64,000 bases of DNA from Natrarchaeobaculum sulfurireducens (GCF_003430825.1 NZ_CP024047.1:2232001-2296000), one strand, 5' to 3'; positions 42,511 through 52,090 are shown, numbered from the stretch's first letter. Numbers and translations are program-made. The notes: generated by a model not told the origin, from the sequence alone.

Positions 42511-44478
42511 ATGCAGCTTGAAGATATCAACACCGTCGCAGTTCTGGGCGCGGGTAACATGGGCCACGGGATCGCGGAGGTCGCCGCGATGGCTGGCTAC
42601 GATGTGAACATGCGGGACATCAACGACGAGTTCGTCCAGAACGGCTACGACCAGATCGAGTGGTCGCTGAACAAACTCGCCGAGAACGACCAGCTTTCAG
42701 AGGAGGCCGACACCGTCCTCGAGCGTATCACGCCACTGGTCGACATGGGCGAAGCCTGTGCCGACGCGGACGTCGTCATCGAAGCCGTCCCCGAACAGAT
42801 GGAGATCAAAAAAGACGTCTACGGCGAACTCGAGGAGGTCGCCGCCGACGACGCCATCTTCGCGACCAACACCTCCAGTCTCTCGATCACGGACCTCGCC
42901 GAGGTCACCGAGCGACCCGAGCGGTTCTGCGGGATGCACTTTTTCAACCCACCGGTTCGGATGCCGCTGGTCGAGGTCATCTCCGGCGCCGAAAGCGACG
43001 AAGAGACACTCGACGTGATCGAGGATCTCGCCGAGGACTTCGGCAAGTCGCCCGTACGCGTTCACAAGGACTCGCCCGGCTTCATCGTCAACCGCATCCT
43101 CGTCCCCCTGATGAACGAGGCCGCCTGGCTCGTCTCCGATGAGGAGGCGACGATCGCTGAGGTCGACTCGACGACCAAGTACGGCATGGGCCTGCCGATG
43201 GGCAGTTTCGAACTCGGCGACCAGGTCGGTAACGACGTCAGCTACCACGTCCTCGAGTACATGCACGAGGTACTCGGCGACGCCTACGAGCCCGCGCCGC
43301 TGCTCGAGGAGAAAGTCGAAAACGAGGAACTGGGCAAGAAGACAGGCAAAGGCTTCTATGACTACGAAGACGGTCCCGGAGCCGAGATCCCGACCGACGA
43401 ACAGTCCGACCTCGTCGAAGCTCGACTGCTCGCGACGATGGCAAACGAGGCCGCGAAACTGATCGGCAACGACGTCGCGCCGCCGGCGTCGATCGACGAG
43501 GCCACCCAGCTCGGGGCGGGCTTCCCCGATGGCCCCGTCAAGATGGTCGACGACTACGGACTCGACGACCTCCTCGAGACGCTCGAGGAAGCCGCCGAAC
43601 AGACGGGCTACGAGCGATACGAGCCCGCAGACTACCTCGAAGCGCGCGCCGCGGAAGGCGGCTTCTACGACCAGGACGACGACGAGGGCGTCGACTTCGA
43701 GACGATCCGCGTCGAGTATCCGGCCGAGTACGTCGGCCACATCGTCATCGACCGCCCACACCGGATGAACACGATCAGCGATGACTTGCTCGCAGAGCTT
43801 TCGACCGCAATCGACCAGCTCTCCGACGACGACGAGGTTCGCGCGATCTTGCTCACCGGCGAAGGAGACAAGGCGTTCTCTGCTGGCGCTGACGTCCAGA
43901 GCATGGCCGGAAGCGGTGCCGACCCCATCGAGGGTCAGGAACTCTCGCGTGCCGGCCAACAGGCATTTGGCAAACTCGAGGCCTGTGATCTGCCGGTCGT
44001 CGCCGGGATCGACGGCTACTGTCTCGGTGGTGGAATGGAGCTTGCGACCTGTGCAGACCTCCGCGTCGCCAGTGAGCGCTCCGAGTTCGGCCAGCCCGAA
44101 CTGAACCTCGGGCTGATCCCCGGCTGGGGCGGTACCCAGCGACTCGCCAACGTGATCGGTGAAGGCCGTGCGAAAGAAATTATCCTCACCGCCGAGCGCT
44201 ACGACGCCGAGACGATGGCCGACTACGGCTTCGTCAACGACGTCGTCGACAACGACGACCTCGAGGACACAGCCCTCGAGCTGGCGGCCGACCTCGCCGG
44301 TGGTCCGCCGATCGCCCTGAAGTTCACCAAGCGCGCGATGCTCGCCGGCCGCGACGACACCGATGCCGGCCTCGAGTACGAGGCTTCCGCGTTCGGTCAC
44401 CTGATGGCGACCGACGATCTCATGGAAGGCATCACGGCGTTCATGGGTGACGGAGAGCCGGAGTTCGAAGGAAATTGA
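42511..44478 (+). CDS. 3-hydroxyacyl-CoA dehydrogenase/enoyl-CoA hydratase fusion
   Basis: 655 residues from ATG (MQLEDINTVAVLGAG). Residues 1-380 are a 3-hydroxyacyl-CoA dehydrogenase (NAD motif VLGAGNMGHGIAEVAAM, catalytic His in GMHFFNPPVRMPLVEVI, and a C-terminal helical domain duplicated). Residues 400-655 are an enoyl-CoA hydratase/isomerase (oxyanion-hole residues in KAFSAGADVQSMA and GYCLGGGMELATCADLR; the second catalytic Glu region LNLGLIPGWGGTQRL). Order is dehydrogenase first, the reverse of bacterial FadB. It performs the second and third steps of beta-oxidation. An IS200-like relic begins at its stop codon. Confidence 0.95.
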   Translation: MQLEDINTVAVLGAGNMGHGIAEVAAMAGYDVNMRDINDEFVQNGYDQIEWSLNKLAENDQLSEEADTVLERITPLVDMGEACADADVVIEAVPEQMEIKKDVYGELEEVAADDAIFATNTSSLSITDLAEVTERPERFCGMHFFNPPVRMPLVEVISGAESDEETLDVIEDLAEDFGKSPVRVHKDSPGFIVNRILVPLMNEAAWLVSDEEATIAEVDSTTKYGMGLPMGSFELGDQVGNDVSYHVLEYMHEVLGDAYEPAPLLEEKVENEELGKKTGKGFYDYEDGPGAEIPTDEQSDLVEARLLATMANEAAKLIGNDVAPPASIDEATQLGAGFPDGPVKMVDDYGLDDLLETLEEAAEQTGYERYEPADYLEARAAEGGFYDQDDDEGVDFETIRVEYPAEYVGHIVIDRPHRMNTISDDLLAELSTAIDQLSDDDEVRAILLTGEGDKAFSAGADVQSMAGSGADPIEGQELSRAGQQAFGKLEACDLPVVAGIDGYCLGGGMELATCADLRVASERSEFGQPELNLGLIPGWGGTQRLANVIGEGRAKEIILTAERYDAETMADYGFVNDVVDNDDLEDTALELAADLAGGPPIALKFTKRAMLAGRDDTDAGLEYEASAFGHLMATDDLMEGITAFMGDGEPEFEGN

Positions 44479-44917
44479 CCTCCTCCCGCGCCTGAAGACG
44501 CGGGAATCCGCGAAGCGGAGTTCAAGGTTGCGCGTTTCCTCGGTGGCGAAGTACGCTTTCGCGTCCCACGTCGATGGTAGCCGTCCAGTTGTGACCAAGG
44601 ACGTGCGTTGCAGCGCGTCTAGCCCGGCCAAACGGGCCTTCCGTCCGACACTCGGTCGGCGTTTCGACGCGACGAATACCGCTCGTCGCTCCACGGCGGG
44701 GTATTCAGCCCGCACGGTACCACGATTCGCGTCGGCCAAGCCGGTACGTCGTGGACTGGTTCAGTCGGATTTGTTACCACGCGAGAAGTCACGGCGAAGC
44801 CGTGGTGTCGTCAAAGACGGCGTTTCTCAACGTGGGAACTCCGGTACTGCCGTCTACGGAATACAGCCTGATCAAGCTTACGCGCGTATCCACGGCCTGA
44901 AGGCCGTGGCATTGCGC
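44476..44917 (-). mobile_element. Degenerate IS200/IS605-like (IS1341-type) relic
   Basis: The stretch from the stop codon of the fusion gene to about 44917 has features of an IS1341-type element in minus orientation: a right-end hairpin CCCGCG-cctgaaga-CGCGGG (44485-44504) next to TGACCTCCTCCC, a CACGGC-gaa-GCCGTG hairpin (44790-44804) and a terminal-type hairpin CCACGGCC-tgaa-GGCCGTGG (44890-44909). No tnpA and no intact TnpB zinc-ribbon or RuvC motif is present; the minus-strand open stretch inside has only loose similarity to TnpB ends. Could be a miniature or decayed element. Confidence 0.45.
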
Positions 44918-45209
44918 TACTCCGCCTGTAACGCGGGAAACGGCGGCGTTCGTCCCAGACAGCCGAGTTTTCTTTCCGTTCGATACGGTTTTATCACAGT
45001 CACTCATACCGACACGCCAGTTCGCTGAGTGTACGGCGTCCGGGATCAGTCCCGTCGTCTGTAGCCGAGAGTGGTTCGTGGGGCCTCGCGGGGCTGGAAG
45101 CGATTATACGCGCTACTATCACCTAAGATGAACGACTGGACGTTACGAATGGCTGGTTTTGGTCGCGAGTTTTATGACCCATAGGTTCCATTGGTGACCC
45201 GTGGCTGGA
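44918..45209. other. Intergenic region upstream of HalX response regulator
   Basis: About 290 bases after the relic and before the response regulator; no gene is supported. The part nearest the regulator holds a candidate promoter (GTTTTATG, around 45169-45176) with a likely transcript start at about 45200. Confidence 0.4.
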
Positions 45210-45812
45210 ATGGACGAAGGGAACGACGGGGGTCAACACGTGAGCGAGGAGGTGGAGGTGCTCGTCGTCGACGACGAGGCTCGTCTCGCCGACCTGTTCG
45301 CTGCCTGGCTCGAGACCGAGTGGTCGGTCGGGACTGCCTACGACGGGGAAGAAGCGCTCGAGAAGATGGGAGACTCCGTTGAGGTCGTCCTGCTGGACCG
45401 ACGGATGCCGGGGCTCTCCGGCGACGAAGTCCTCGAGAACATCCGATCGGATGGATACGACTGTCGGGTCGTCATGGTTACGGCGGTCGATCCGGACTTC
45501 GACATCATCGAGATGGGCTTCGACGACTACCTCGTCAAGCCAGTCTCGAAAGACGAACTCCTGGGGATGGTCTCGGACGTCTCGACCCGAACGCAGTATG
45601 AGGCCGACGTACAGGAGTACTATGCGCTCGTCTCGAAGAAGGCGTTGTTAGAGTCCGAAAAATCAGACCGCGAACTCGAGACAAACGAGGAGTACCAAGA
45701 CCTCTGCGGTCGCGTCGAGACGCTCGAAGACCGCGTCGACCAGACGATCTCGGGGATGCGTTCTCACGACGACTTCGTCGGCGCGTTTCAGGACCTGCAG
45801 TCGGGAGACTGA
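45210..45812 (+). CDS. HalX-domain response regulator
   Basis: 200 residues from ATG (MDEGNDGG); a GTG three codons upstream lies right at the predicted transcript start and is an alternative. Residues ~13-125 are a receiver domain with the acidic pair VVDDEA, phospho-acceptor Asp in VVLLDRRMPGLSG, Thr in VMVTAVD and Lys in LVKPVSKDE. The C-terminal ~70 residues are a HalX domain (YYALVSKKALLESEKSDREL, helical), a haloarchaeal output domain of unknown function. No cognate kinase is adjacent. Confidence 0.9.
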   Translation: MDEGNDGGQHVSEEVEVLVVDDEARLADLFAAWLETEWSVGTAYDGEEALEKMGDSVEVVLLDRRMPGLSGDEVLENIRSDGYDCRVVMVTAVDPDFDIIEMGFDDYLVKPVSKDELLGMVSDVSTRTQYEADVQEYYALVSKKALLESEKSDRELETNEEYQDLCGRVETLEDRVDQTISGMRSHDDFVGAFQDLQSGD

Positions 45813-45884
45813 CAAATCACAGATCCCTACGGCTGATGGCATTGCTGGGGCTGGAACCCGCAGCTGGTAGTGTCACGTGACCGC

Positions 45885-47036
45885 TTAGGGTGCCTGCCCG
45901 TAGATCAGGTTCCGCTGGATCTCGTTTGCACCCTCGTAGATGACGGGGATACGGGCGTCACGATAGGTGCGAGCGATGCGGCGGTCGTTGAGGACCGATC
46001 GACCGCCATGGAACTGCATCCCCTGTTCGGTGACGTCGACGGCCGTCTCGGTTGCGTTCGTCTTCGCGAGTGCTGCCCAGTAGCCAGCGTTCTCGCCTGC
46101 TGCGACCTTCTTGCAGGCCCGCCAGGAGAGCGCTCGAGCGCTCTCGAAGTCGATGAGCATGTCGGCGAGGCCGTGCTGGACCGCCTGGAACTCCGAGATA
46201 GCCCGCCCAAACTCCTCGCGGTCGTGCGTAAACGCCCACGTTTCTTCGATGGCTGCGGCGGCGATTCCTAGACTGTGGCCAGCGACGATGACCCGCCCGT
46301 GGTTGAAAAACTCGGCGAGCATCCAGAAGCCCGCCCCCTCGGTCCCGATCAGGTTCTCTTCAGGGATTCGACACTCCTCGAGCGTGACGTGGGCCTGTTT
46401 GGAGGCTCGCATCGCCATCTTCTCGGGAATATGCTCGGCCTCGTACCCCTCGGTATCCGTGGGGACGATGAACATCGAGTGGTTTCCGTAGCGATTGGTC
46501 TCGTCGTCGCCGGTTCGGGCATAGATCGTCACCCAGTCGGCCTCGACGCCGTTGCCGATCCAGTATTTCTCGCCGTTGAGTACGTACTCGTCGCCGTCTT
46601 TCTCCGCCCGCGTTTCCATCCCCGCGAGGTCGCTTCCCGTGTCGGGTTCCGACACCGCAAGCCCGGAGAGTTGCTCACCCGCCGCAACGGGCCGGATGTA
46701 CTCTTCGCACTGTTCGTCGGTGCCGTACTCGTACGTGATCTCACAGCCGAAACTCGCGAGCTGGAGCGTGAGCGCGATTCCGGCGTCCGCCCGGTAGAAC
46801 TCCTCGGTGAGCGCGAGTAGCTGCGGGAGGTCGAATCCGCGACCACCCCACTCTTCGGGGATGTCCTGGGCAACGAGTCCCGCGTCCTGGCCGGCCTCGA
46901 GGACCTCGTGAGGGTACGAGCCCGACTCGAAGTGCTCCTGGGCGTTCGGCATGATATGTTCGGTTGCGAACTCACGGGCGTCTCGTTTCACGGCTCGAGC
47001 GTGCTCCGGGACAATGCTGTCGTCGAGTACGTCCAT
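45885..47036 (-). CDS. Acyl-CoA dehydrogenase
   Basis: 383 residues, same layout as the acyl-CoA dehydrogenase at 41.2 kb but a distinct paralogue: [14 protein letters not shown] in the middle domain and IPVIYEGANEIQRNLIYGQAP at the end, with the catalytic Glu in YEGANEIQ. Probably a short- or branched-chain acyl-CoA dehydrogenase; the substrate cannot be read from the sequence. It is the last of a minus-strand run that includes a cupin and a carboxylate transporter, but 65 bases and different functions separate it from the next gene. Confidence 0.94.
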   Translation of the reverse strand: MDVLDDSIVPEHARAVKRDAREFATEHIMPNAQEHFESGSYPHEVLEAGQDAGLVAQDIPEEWGGRGFDLPQLLALTEEFYRADAGIALTLQLASFGCEITYEYGTDEQCEEYIRPVAAGEQLSGLAVSEPDTGSDLAGMETRAEKDGDEYVLNGEKYWIGNGVEADWVTIYARTGDDETNRYGNHSMFIVPTDTEGYEAEHIPEKMAMRASKQAHVTLEECRIPEENLIGTEGAGFWMLAEFFNHGRVIVAGHSLGIAAAAIEETWAFTHDREEFGRAISEFQAVQHGLADMLIDFESARALSWRACKKVAAGENAGYWAALAKTNATETAVDVTEQGMQFHGGRSVLNDRRIARTYRDARIPVIYEGANEIQRNLIYGQAP

Positions 47037-47101
47037 ACTCGATTATACCACCGCCGAGCAGAAATAGACGGGGCCAAACGCCGACCTCGATTCTGGAGGG
47101 A

Positions 47102-47512
47102 TCAGCGAAACACTTGCATCAGGTCGTCCTCGGAAGCGGCGACGTCAGTGTGTTGATCCAGCCGCCAGATGTCCCAGAGGACGTCACAGACGATGTGTGC
47201 GTAGAGGACGGCAGCCGTTACGACCGCCAGGGGAAGACTGAGCAGAGCGATCGCCGGGACGGCTACGCCGATCACGAGGAGGTGGCTCAACAGCCTCGAG
47301 AGGACCCCGACGTCACCTCGCTCGAAGATCTGACCTTGGTCGGCCACGGCGATCACTGGGTCGCGAACGCAACGCCGGACGGCGTCCCACCGCCCCGTCT
47401 TGAGCCGAGCGATCAAGAAGTGATCCAGATCGATGAAGACCCCAACTGCGACGCCGTACACAACGACAGCGATCGCCGGAATCGCGACCCCGGAGAGGGT
47501 GACCGTCGGCAT
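47102..47512 (-). CDS. Small membrane protein, 5' end possibly damaged
   Basis: 136 residues, three hydrophobic segments. From the ATG the protein starts MPTVTLSGVAIPAIAVVV and contains VFIDLDHFLIARLKTG, a pattern seen in small haloarchaeal membrane hydrolases of the YdjM-like type. Upstream of the ATG the same frame continues with 22 codons of plausible coding sequence (including SKHHAAVSLVVASVVGYA) to an upstream stop, without any ATG, GTG or TTG. Either translation begins at a rare ATC, or a small frameshift has separated the true start (ATG at 47586) from the body. Function unknown. Confidence 0.6.
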   Translation of the reverse strand: MPTVTLSGVAIPAIAVVVYGVAVGVFIDLDHFLIARLKTGRWDAVRRCVRDPVIAVADQGQIFERGDVGVLSRLLSHLLVIGVAVPAIALLSLPLAVVTAAVLYAHIVCDVLWDIWRLDQHTDVAASEDDLMQVFR

Positions 47513-47665
47513 AGCGTAGCCGACGACGCTGGCGACGACGAGCGAGACGGCTGCGTGATGTTTCGAATAGATCGAGACTCACCCATCCACGACGATGCCG
47601 CCGAGGCACTAAACCGTCCCGTCGACTCTCGTGGCAAGATGGCGACTGACAGAACCGGCGGCTAC

Positions 47666-48043
47666 TCAGCCAGCAAACCCAGAGAGGAGCCACTCACCGT
47701 CGTCACCGTTTTCGTCGCCGATGCTTGGAGCGCTGACGAGCACGAACGCGCTCTCGTCGTCGCCGTTTCTGATCTGCCGGGACGACTCCGGCGGGATCCA
47801 GAGGGCGTCTCCAGTAGTCATCTCGACCGGCTCGTCGTCGATCACGACCGTCGCCGCCCCCTCGATCAGGACGTAAACCTCCTCGTGGTCATTGTCCGTG
47901 TGGTCGTGGGGCTTGCTGTTCCAGCCGGGGTCACACCGAGCAATCGTCACGCCGACCTGCTCGGTCTCGAGGGGATCGGAGAGAAAGTGCATCGCGCTCG
48001 AGACCTGATCGACTTCTTCGTAGTTCACCTTCCGGTAGGTCAT
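47666..48043 (-). CDS. Cupin-domain protein
   Basis: 125 residues forming one cupin barrel: metal-ligand motif 1 PHDHTDNDHEEVYVLIEG, motif 2 TGDALWIPPESSRQI (near residue 77-90). Motif 1 has His-x-His and a Glu; motif 2 lacks the usual His, so the metal site may be incomplete. Small stand-alone cupins act as enzymes or sugar-binding proteins. It follows the Tct transporter genes on the same strand. Confidence 0.82.
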   Translation of the reverse strand: MTYRKVNYEEVDQVSSAMHFLSDPLETEQVGVTIARCDPGWNSKPHDHTDNDHEEVYVLIEGAATVVIDDEPVEMTTGDALWIPPESSRQIRNGDDESAFVLVSAPSIGDENGDDGEWLLSGFAG

Positions 48044-48137
48044 ACGTGACGATTCGGTGGGATCCCAGTAAAACTAGCCCTTCACGGCATGATCTCCCGA
48101 CGGTCGGGTCGAACGGAAACGAAAATATAGTCTGCGG

Positions 48138-49658
48138 TTAACGTCGGTCGAGCAGCTCTGTTACGTAGGGCTTCAGGAGCGGTCCGAAGACCATCAACGC
48201 GATCAGGATGACCAGTGCGAGTGACAGGGGCTGCTCGAGGGGGTTCACGAAGATCAGCCACGATCCGTCGGAGAGTTGTAACGACCGATCGAGGTTTTGC
48301 TCGGCGATGCCACCGAGGACGACCCCGAGGACGAACGCGATAATCGAGTAATCGTACTTTTTCATGTAGTACCCGATCACACCGAGGGCGACGACCGTCC
48401 CGACGTCGAGCCAGATCTGGTCGCCGCCACGAAGCGAGTAGGCGCCGACGAGTGCGAGGACGATGATGATCGGAACGATGTAGTCCGTATCGACCTTCGT
48501 GATGATGCTCGCACGCGTGACGAACGCGAGTCCCATCACGAGGATGAGGACGTTACCGACCAGAAGGGCGATGAACAGGCTGTAGGTCGTCGCGAGTTCG
48601 TCGCTGAACAGCGTCGGACCCGGATTGAGTCCGTGCATCACCAGTCCGCCGAGTAACACTGCCGTTGCAGCACTCCCTGGAATACCGAACGAGAGCGTCG
48701 GGATGAGCGAGCCGCCGATAGTCCCGTTGTTGGACGACTCGGCTGCGATCAGTCCGGTCTCGTTACCCTTCTTGAACGAGTCCGGATCCTTCGACGTGCG
48801 GACGGCTTCGCCGTACGCAACGAACGTCGAAACCGTCGAACCCGCACCGGGAATCGCTCCGATGATCATCCCGATGTAGCCGGATTTGACCAGGGTGACT
48901 GGGTGATTGAGCGTCGCTTTGATCCCAGGAACGATGCCGCCAGAGATCTTCGTATCACTTCGGGAGATGCCGCCTTTCTCACCCGTGAGTTTGAACATCT
49001 CGGCGATCGCAAACAGCCCGATCAGCACCGCGACGAAATCGATCCCGTCGTAGAGCATAAATCCGAGATAATCCTCGAACGCGTACCGTGGCGAGACGGT
49101 CGTCGTCGACGTCCCGATGGTAGTGAGCATCAGTCCGAACATCCCGGCAGTGAGTCCTTTCACCATCGAGCCCCGGGCGATAACGGTAATCATCGCCAGT
49201 CCGAGAAGTGCGATCAGGAAGTACTCGGGCGACTGGAACGCGAGGACCATCTCGACGAGCACTGGTGACAGAATAATCAACGTGATGACGGTAAAGAAGC
49301 CGGCAATCGACGACGATGTCGCAGAGATCGCGAGTGCTTTCATCGCCTCACCGTTGCGTGACATCGGATACCCCTCGAAGGTCGTCGCTGCCGCTGCGGA
49401 GGTCCCCGGTGCGTTGATGAGAATCGCCGCGATAGCACCGCCGTACATCGCGCCGCTGTAGACGCTCACGAGCAAGATGATCGCGTCACCGCCGTCGAGC
49501 GGTACCGTCAGCGGCAACATAATCGCCATCCCAAGCGACGGCCCCAGCCCGGGAAGTGCACCGATGAAGATGCCCAGCAAGATACCACCGACGATCCAGC
49601 CAACTGTCGGCCAGCCAAACGCGAGAGAAACCGCTTCCGCAAGTGCCCCGAGCGTCAT
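48138..49658 (-). CDS. Tripartite tricarboxylate transporter, large permease TctA
   Basis: 506 residues with about 12 transmembrane helices. The N-terminal signature GALPGLGPSLGMAIMLPLT and the duplicate internal motif GAIPGAGSTVSTFVAYGEA identify the TctA large subunit. With TctB and TctC it imports tricarboxylates or other carboxylates by secondary transport with a periplasmic-type binding protein. Last gene of tctC-tctB-tctA. Confidence 0.94.
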   Translation of the reverse strand: MTLGALAEAVSLAFGWPTVGWIVGGILLGIFIGALPGLGPSLGMAIMLPLTVPLDGGDAIILLVSVYSGAMYGGAIAAILINAPGTSAAAATTFEGYPMSRNGEAMKALAISATSSSIAGFFTVITLIILSPVLVEMVLAFQSPEYFLIALLGLAMITVIARGSMVKGLTAGMFGLMLTTIGTSTTTVSPRYAFEDYLGFMLYDGIDFVAVLIGLFAIAEMFKLTGEKGGISRSDTKISGGIVPGIKATLNHPVTLVKSGYIGMIIGAIPGAGSTVSTFVAYGEAVRTSKDPDSFKKGNETGLIAAESSNNGTIGGSLIPTLSFGIPGSAATAVLLGGLVMHGLNPGPTLFSDELATTYSLFIALLVGNVLILVMGLAFVTRASIITKVDTDYIVPIIIVLALVGAYSLRGGDQIWLDVGTVVALGVIGYYMKKYDYSIIAFVLGVVLGGIAEQNLDRSLQLSDGSWLIFVNPLEQPLSLALVILIALMVFGPLLKPYVTELLDRR

Positions 49659-49671
49659 CGTGGATCACCCG

Positions 49672-50313
49672 TCATAGCATTCCCCCGAGATCGATGAGCG
49701 CACCGCTGTCGATGCCAATACCCAGCACGGCGACGAACCCGAAAGCGGCCACGAAGGCCAGAAGGGAGAGTCCGACGACGGCGTACCAGGGCCGACGCAG
49801 AGCGAGGAGGTACACTGCGACGAACACTGGTGCCGTCCAGAGCATCCCGATCAGGTACGAGACGACGACGAACAGGATCGTCAGGGCACCGATGAACAGC
49901 GTCCCGTGCATCCAGACCGCTCCCAGATCGACGTATCGAACCTCGCTGTCGGCGTCTGGTTCGTCGGTCCGGATCGGTGGTGCGTCCGTCACCTCACTCG
50001 CTGGGTCGTCTCCCGGCGTTTCGACGTCTGTCTCGTCTCCCGGCGTTTCGTCCTCTAATTCGTCGATAGAGCTTGTCTCGTCGAACGCACCTTCTGTATC
50101 CTGGACGAGTTTACTCAGCGGCCATGGTAGATACGCTCGCAACAACAACAACGTCGCGCCGATGATCGTTGCCCCGGCGGTAAATCGCGGGAAGGCAGCC
50201 GCTCGGTCGCCGAAGGAGAAGGATTCGACGAACATGTAGACTGCCGTCCCCAGAAATACCAGGAGCAGAACGTGCTCCATCGTGAAATGCTTTCGAATCG
50301 ACTGTATATTCAT
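49672..50313 (-). CDS. Tripartite tricarboxylate transporter, small permease TctB
   Basis: 213 residues, about four transmembrane helices, with an unusual ~50-residue acidic linker between the second and third helices. It lies between TctC and TctA with short gaps (13 and 52 bases). TctB is the small membrane subunit with no known motif of its own; identification rests on length, helix number and gene order. Confidence 0.85.
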   Translation of the reverse strand: MNIQSIRKHFTMEHVLLLVFLGTAVYMFVESFSFGDRAAAFPRFTAGATIIGATLLLLRAYLPWPLSKLVQDTEGAFDETSSIDELEDETPGDETDVETPGDDPASEVTDAPPIRTDEPDADSEVRYVDLGAVWMHGTLFIGALTILFVVVSYLIGMLWTAPVFVAVYLLALRRPWYAVVGLSLLAFVAAFGFVAVLGIGIDSGALIDLGGML

Positions 50314-50365
50314 GACTAGGTATCACCCCCCGTTACCGAGGTTATGAAACGGTGAGTTGGTCGGA

Positions 50366-51409
50366 TTACGACTCGGCTTCTTCGCGGACTGCGTCGAGAT
50401 CGACGACGTCCGGAACCGTCTCGAGGACGTCGGCGAGGGTCTGCGACGCCTCGTCCGGTCCGCTGTACTCGACGACGTTACCGGTGTCTTCGGCCCATTC
50501 CTGGACACCCTCGTCTTCGGTCGCTTGCTCGAGCGCCTCGGCGATCACGTCGATGTGCTCGCTCGGCGTTCCCGGCGGCGCCCAGTAGCTGGGCTGGAGC
50601 ATCGCCAGTGTGTCGATCGGGTCGCCTTCCTCGGCGTAGCCCTGTTCTGCGATCGACTCGAGGTCGGGGAAGACTGCGCTGCCACCGTCGGGGATGCAGG
50701 CAATCGGCTCGAGGCGCCCTTCTTCAGCGCCGGCCAGTGCACCCGAGTCGGTACCGATACCGACGCTGACCTCGTCGGACATGACCGCTTCGGTGACCTC
50801 ACCGCCACCGTCGTAGGCGATGTAGTCTTCCCACGGCAGGCCGACATCGTCGCGAAGCGTACGGGCGACGACGTCGACCATCGTCCCGACACCCTGGCCG
50901 GCGATCTGGCTGAACTCGCCGTCCTCGTAGCGGTCGATGAGGTCGCCGAAGTCTTCGATCTCGTAGTCGGTGTTCGCGTAGATGATGTACGGGAACCGAC
51001 CGACCGTCGCGACGCCCTCCAGGTCACCGATCTCGTAGGGAGGTTGCTGGACGAGCCACGAGGTCGGCGTCGACGGCGGGTTAAACGCGACGAGCGTGTA
51101 GCCGTCGGGTTCGGCCTGGACGACGTCCTGCGTTCCGTTCAGTCCACCGGCACCCGGTTCGTTTTCGAACTGGATCGACACGTCGAGGTGGTCGTCTGCT
51201 GCGCCGGCGACCGTTCGTGCGAAGTCGTCGGTTCCCCCACCCTCACCGAACGGGATGACGATCGTGATGTTGTCGGTCGGGAAATCGTCTTCTGCTTCAG
51301 CTTCTGCTCCGTCGTCTTCGTCGTCGCCGAGGCACCCAGCGGCGAGTGAGACACCCGCAGTCGCTACTGTTGCGTGCTTCAAAAATCGACGCCTGTTCAC
51401 TTCTTCCAT
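50366..51409 (-). CDS. Tripartite tricarboxylate transporter binding protein TctC
   Basis: 347 residues. The N-terminus NRRRFLKHATVATAGVSLAAGC is a Tat signal (RRRFLK) followed by a lipobox (LAAGC, Cys26), so it is probably exported folded and lipid-anchored. The body matches the TctC (Bug) binding-protein family (IVIPFGEGGGTDDFARTVA, residues ~50 on). It delivers the carboxylate to TctA/TctB. Leads the tctCBA operon; a TATA box lies 29 bases upstream. Confidence 0.93.
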   Translation of the reverse strand: MEEVNRRRFLKHATVATAGVSLAAGCLGDDEDDGAEAEAEDDFPTDNITIVIPFGEGGGTDDFARTVAGAADDHLDVSIQFENEPGAGGLNGTQDVVQAEPDGYTLVAFNPPSTPTSWLVQQPPYEIGDLEGVATVGRFPYIIYANTDYEIEDFGDLIDRYEDGEFSQIAGQGVGTMVDVVARTLRDDVGLPWEDYIAYDGGGEVTEAVMSDEVSVGIGTDSGALAGAEEGRLEPIACIPDGGSAVFPDLESIAEQGYAEEGDPIDTLAMLQPSYWAPPGTPSEHIDVIAEALEQATEDEGVQEWAEDTGNVVEYSGPDEASQTLADVLETVPDVVDLDAVREEAES

Positions 51410-51434
51410 ACCAACTCAGGTTATCGATCACAAC

Positions 51435-51441
51435 AATATAG
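51435..51441 (-). promoter_or_regulatory. TATA box of tctCBA
   Basis: AATATAG on the plus strand (CTATATT on minus), centred 29 bases upstream of the tctC ATG, the spacing of a leaderless promoter. The surrounding sequence is GC-rich. Confidence 0.55.
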
Positions 51442-51644
51442 TTCTTCCCAATGTCGTACGGTTTGGTGATGAACCACAAATCGCAAACATTCGTTGGCGA
51501 GGTTCCGCACGAGTATCGGTTTCTCAGCGAAAAATGTGGATAGAATTTCAATTTTTTGTTTGCTGCCAAGGCCCCAACGAGTGCACAGACGACAGCTAGG
51601 CGATCGGTACGCGCCGAATATCTGCCGGTTGTTCGTGTCGGCTA

Positions 51645-52070
51645 TCAGCTTTGGGAGATCGGATCGAAACTGTCGACTGGGTTTACCGAGTAGTCGACGG
51701 TCAGCACGTCTTGAGTCGCACGAATCTTCCCGACGAACGTCGAGATGTCCTCGAGTGCGCCCTCGAGGACGAACAGTTCCATACAGTAGTGGTCGCCGAC
51801 GTGACTGTGGAAGTTCGAGGCGACGAGTTCTTCGTGCTCGTGTCGCAGGTGCATCATCCGCTCTTCGACGGTGGTCGTCTCGTAGTCGAACAGGACCGTA
51901 ACGATCGCCATCAGCTCGCGGTCTTCGAGTCGGGTGTCCTCGAACTCTCCGAGGAGGTTGCGCGAGGCTTCCCTGACGACTTCGCTGCGACCGGTGTAGC
52001 CGTGTTCCTCCGCAAACTGGTCGAGTCGCTCGAGAAGGTCATCCGGCATCGAAACGCTGACAACTGCCAT
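51645..52070 (-). CDS. nikR: Nickel-responsive regulator NikR
   Basis: 141 residues from ATG ([11 protein letters not shown]). Residues 1-45 are a ribbon-helix-helix DNA-binding domain; the rest is the ACT-like nickel-binding domain. All four nickel ligands align with E. coli NikR: His77, His88, His90 and Cys96 (in HSHVGDHYC). NikR binds Ni(II) and represses nickel uptake genes. No nickel transporter lies here; the tct operon and a creatininase-family gene flank it. A TATA box (52091-52099) is 25 bases upstream. Confidence 0.92.
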   Translation of the reverse strand: MAVVSVSMPDDLLERLDQFAEEHGYTGRSEVVREASRNLLGEFEDTRLEDRELMAIVTVLFDYETTTVEERMMHLRHEHEELVASNFHSHVGDHYCMELFVLEGALEDISTFVGKIRATQDVLTVDYSVNPVDSFDPISQS

Positions 52071-52090
52071 ATAATAATTCGGCGGCCAGA

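Noticed and set aside
42697-44739. 680-residue minus-strand reading frame opposite the beta-oxidation fusion
   Set aside because: The plus strand encodes a well-recognised bifunctional enzyme; the mirror frame has no motif.
44789-45007. Minus-strand 72-codon frame within the suspected IS relic
   Set aside because: No TnpB or TnpA motif (no zinc ribbon, no RuvC Asp/Glu); recorded only as part of the relic.
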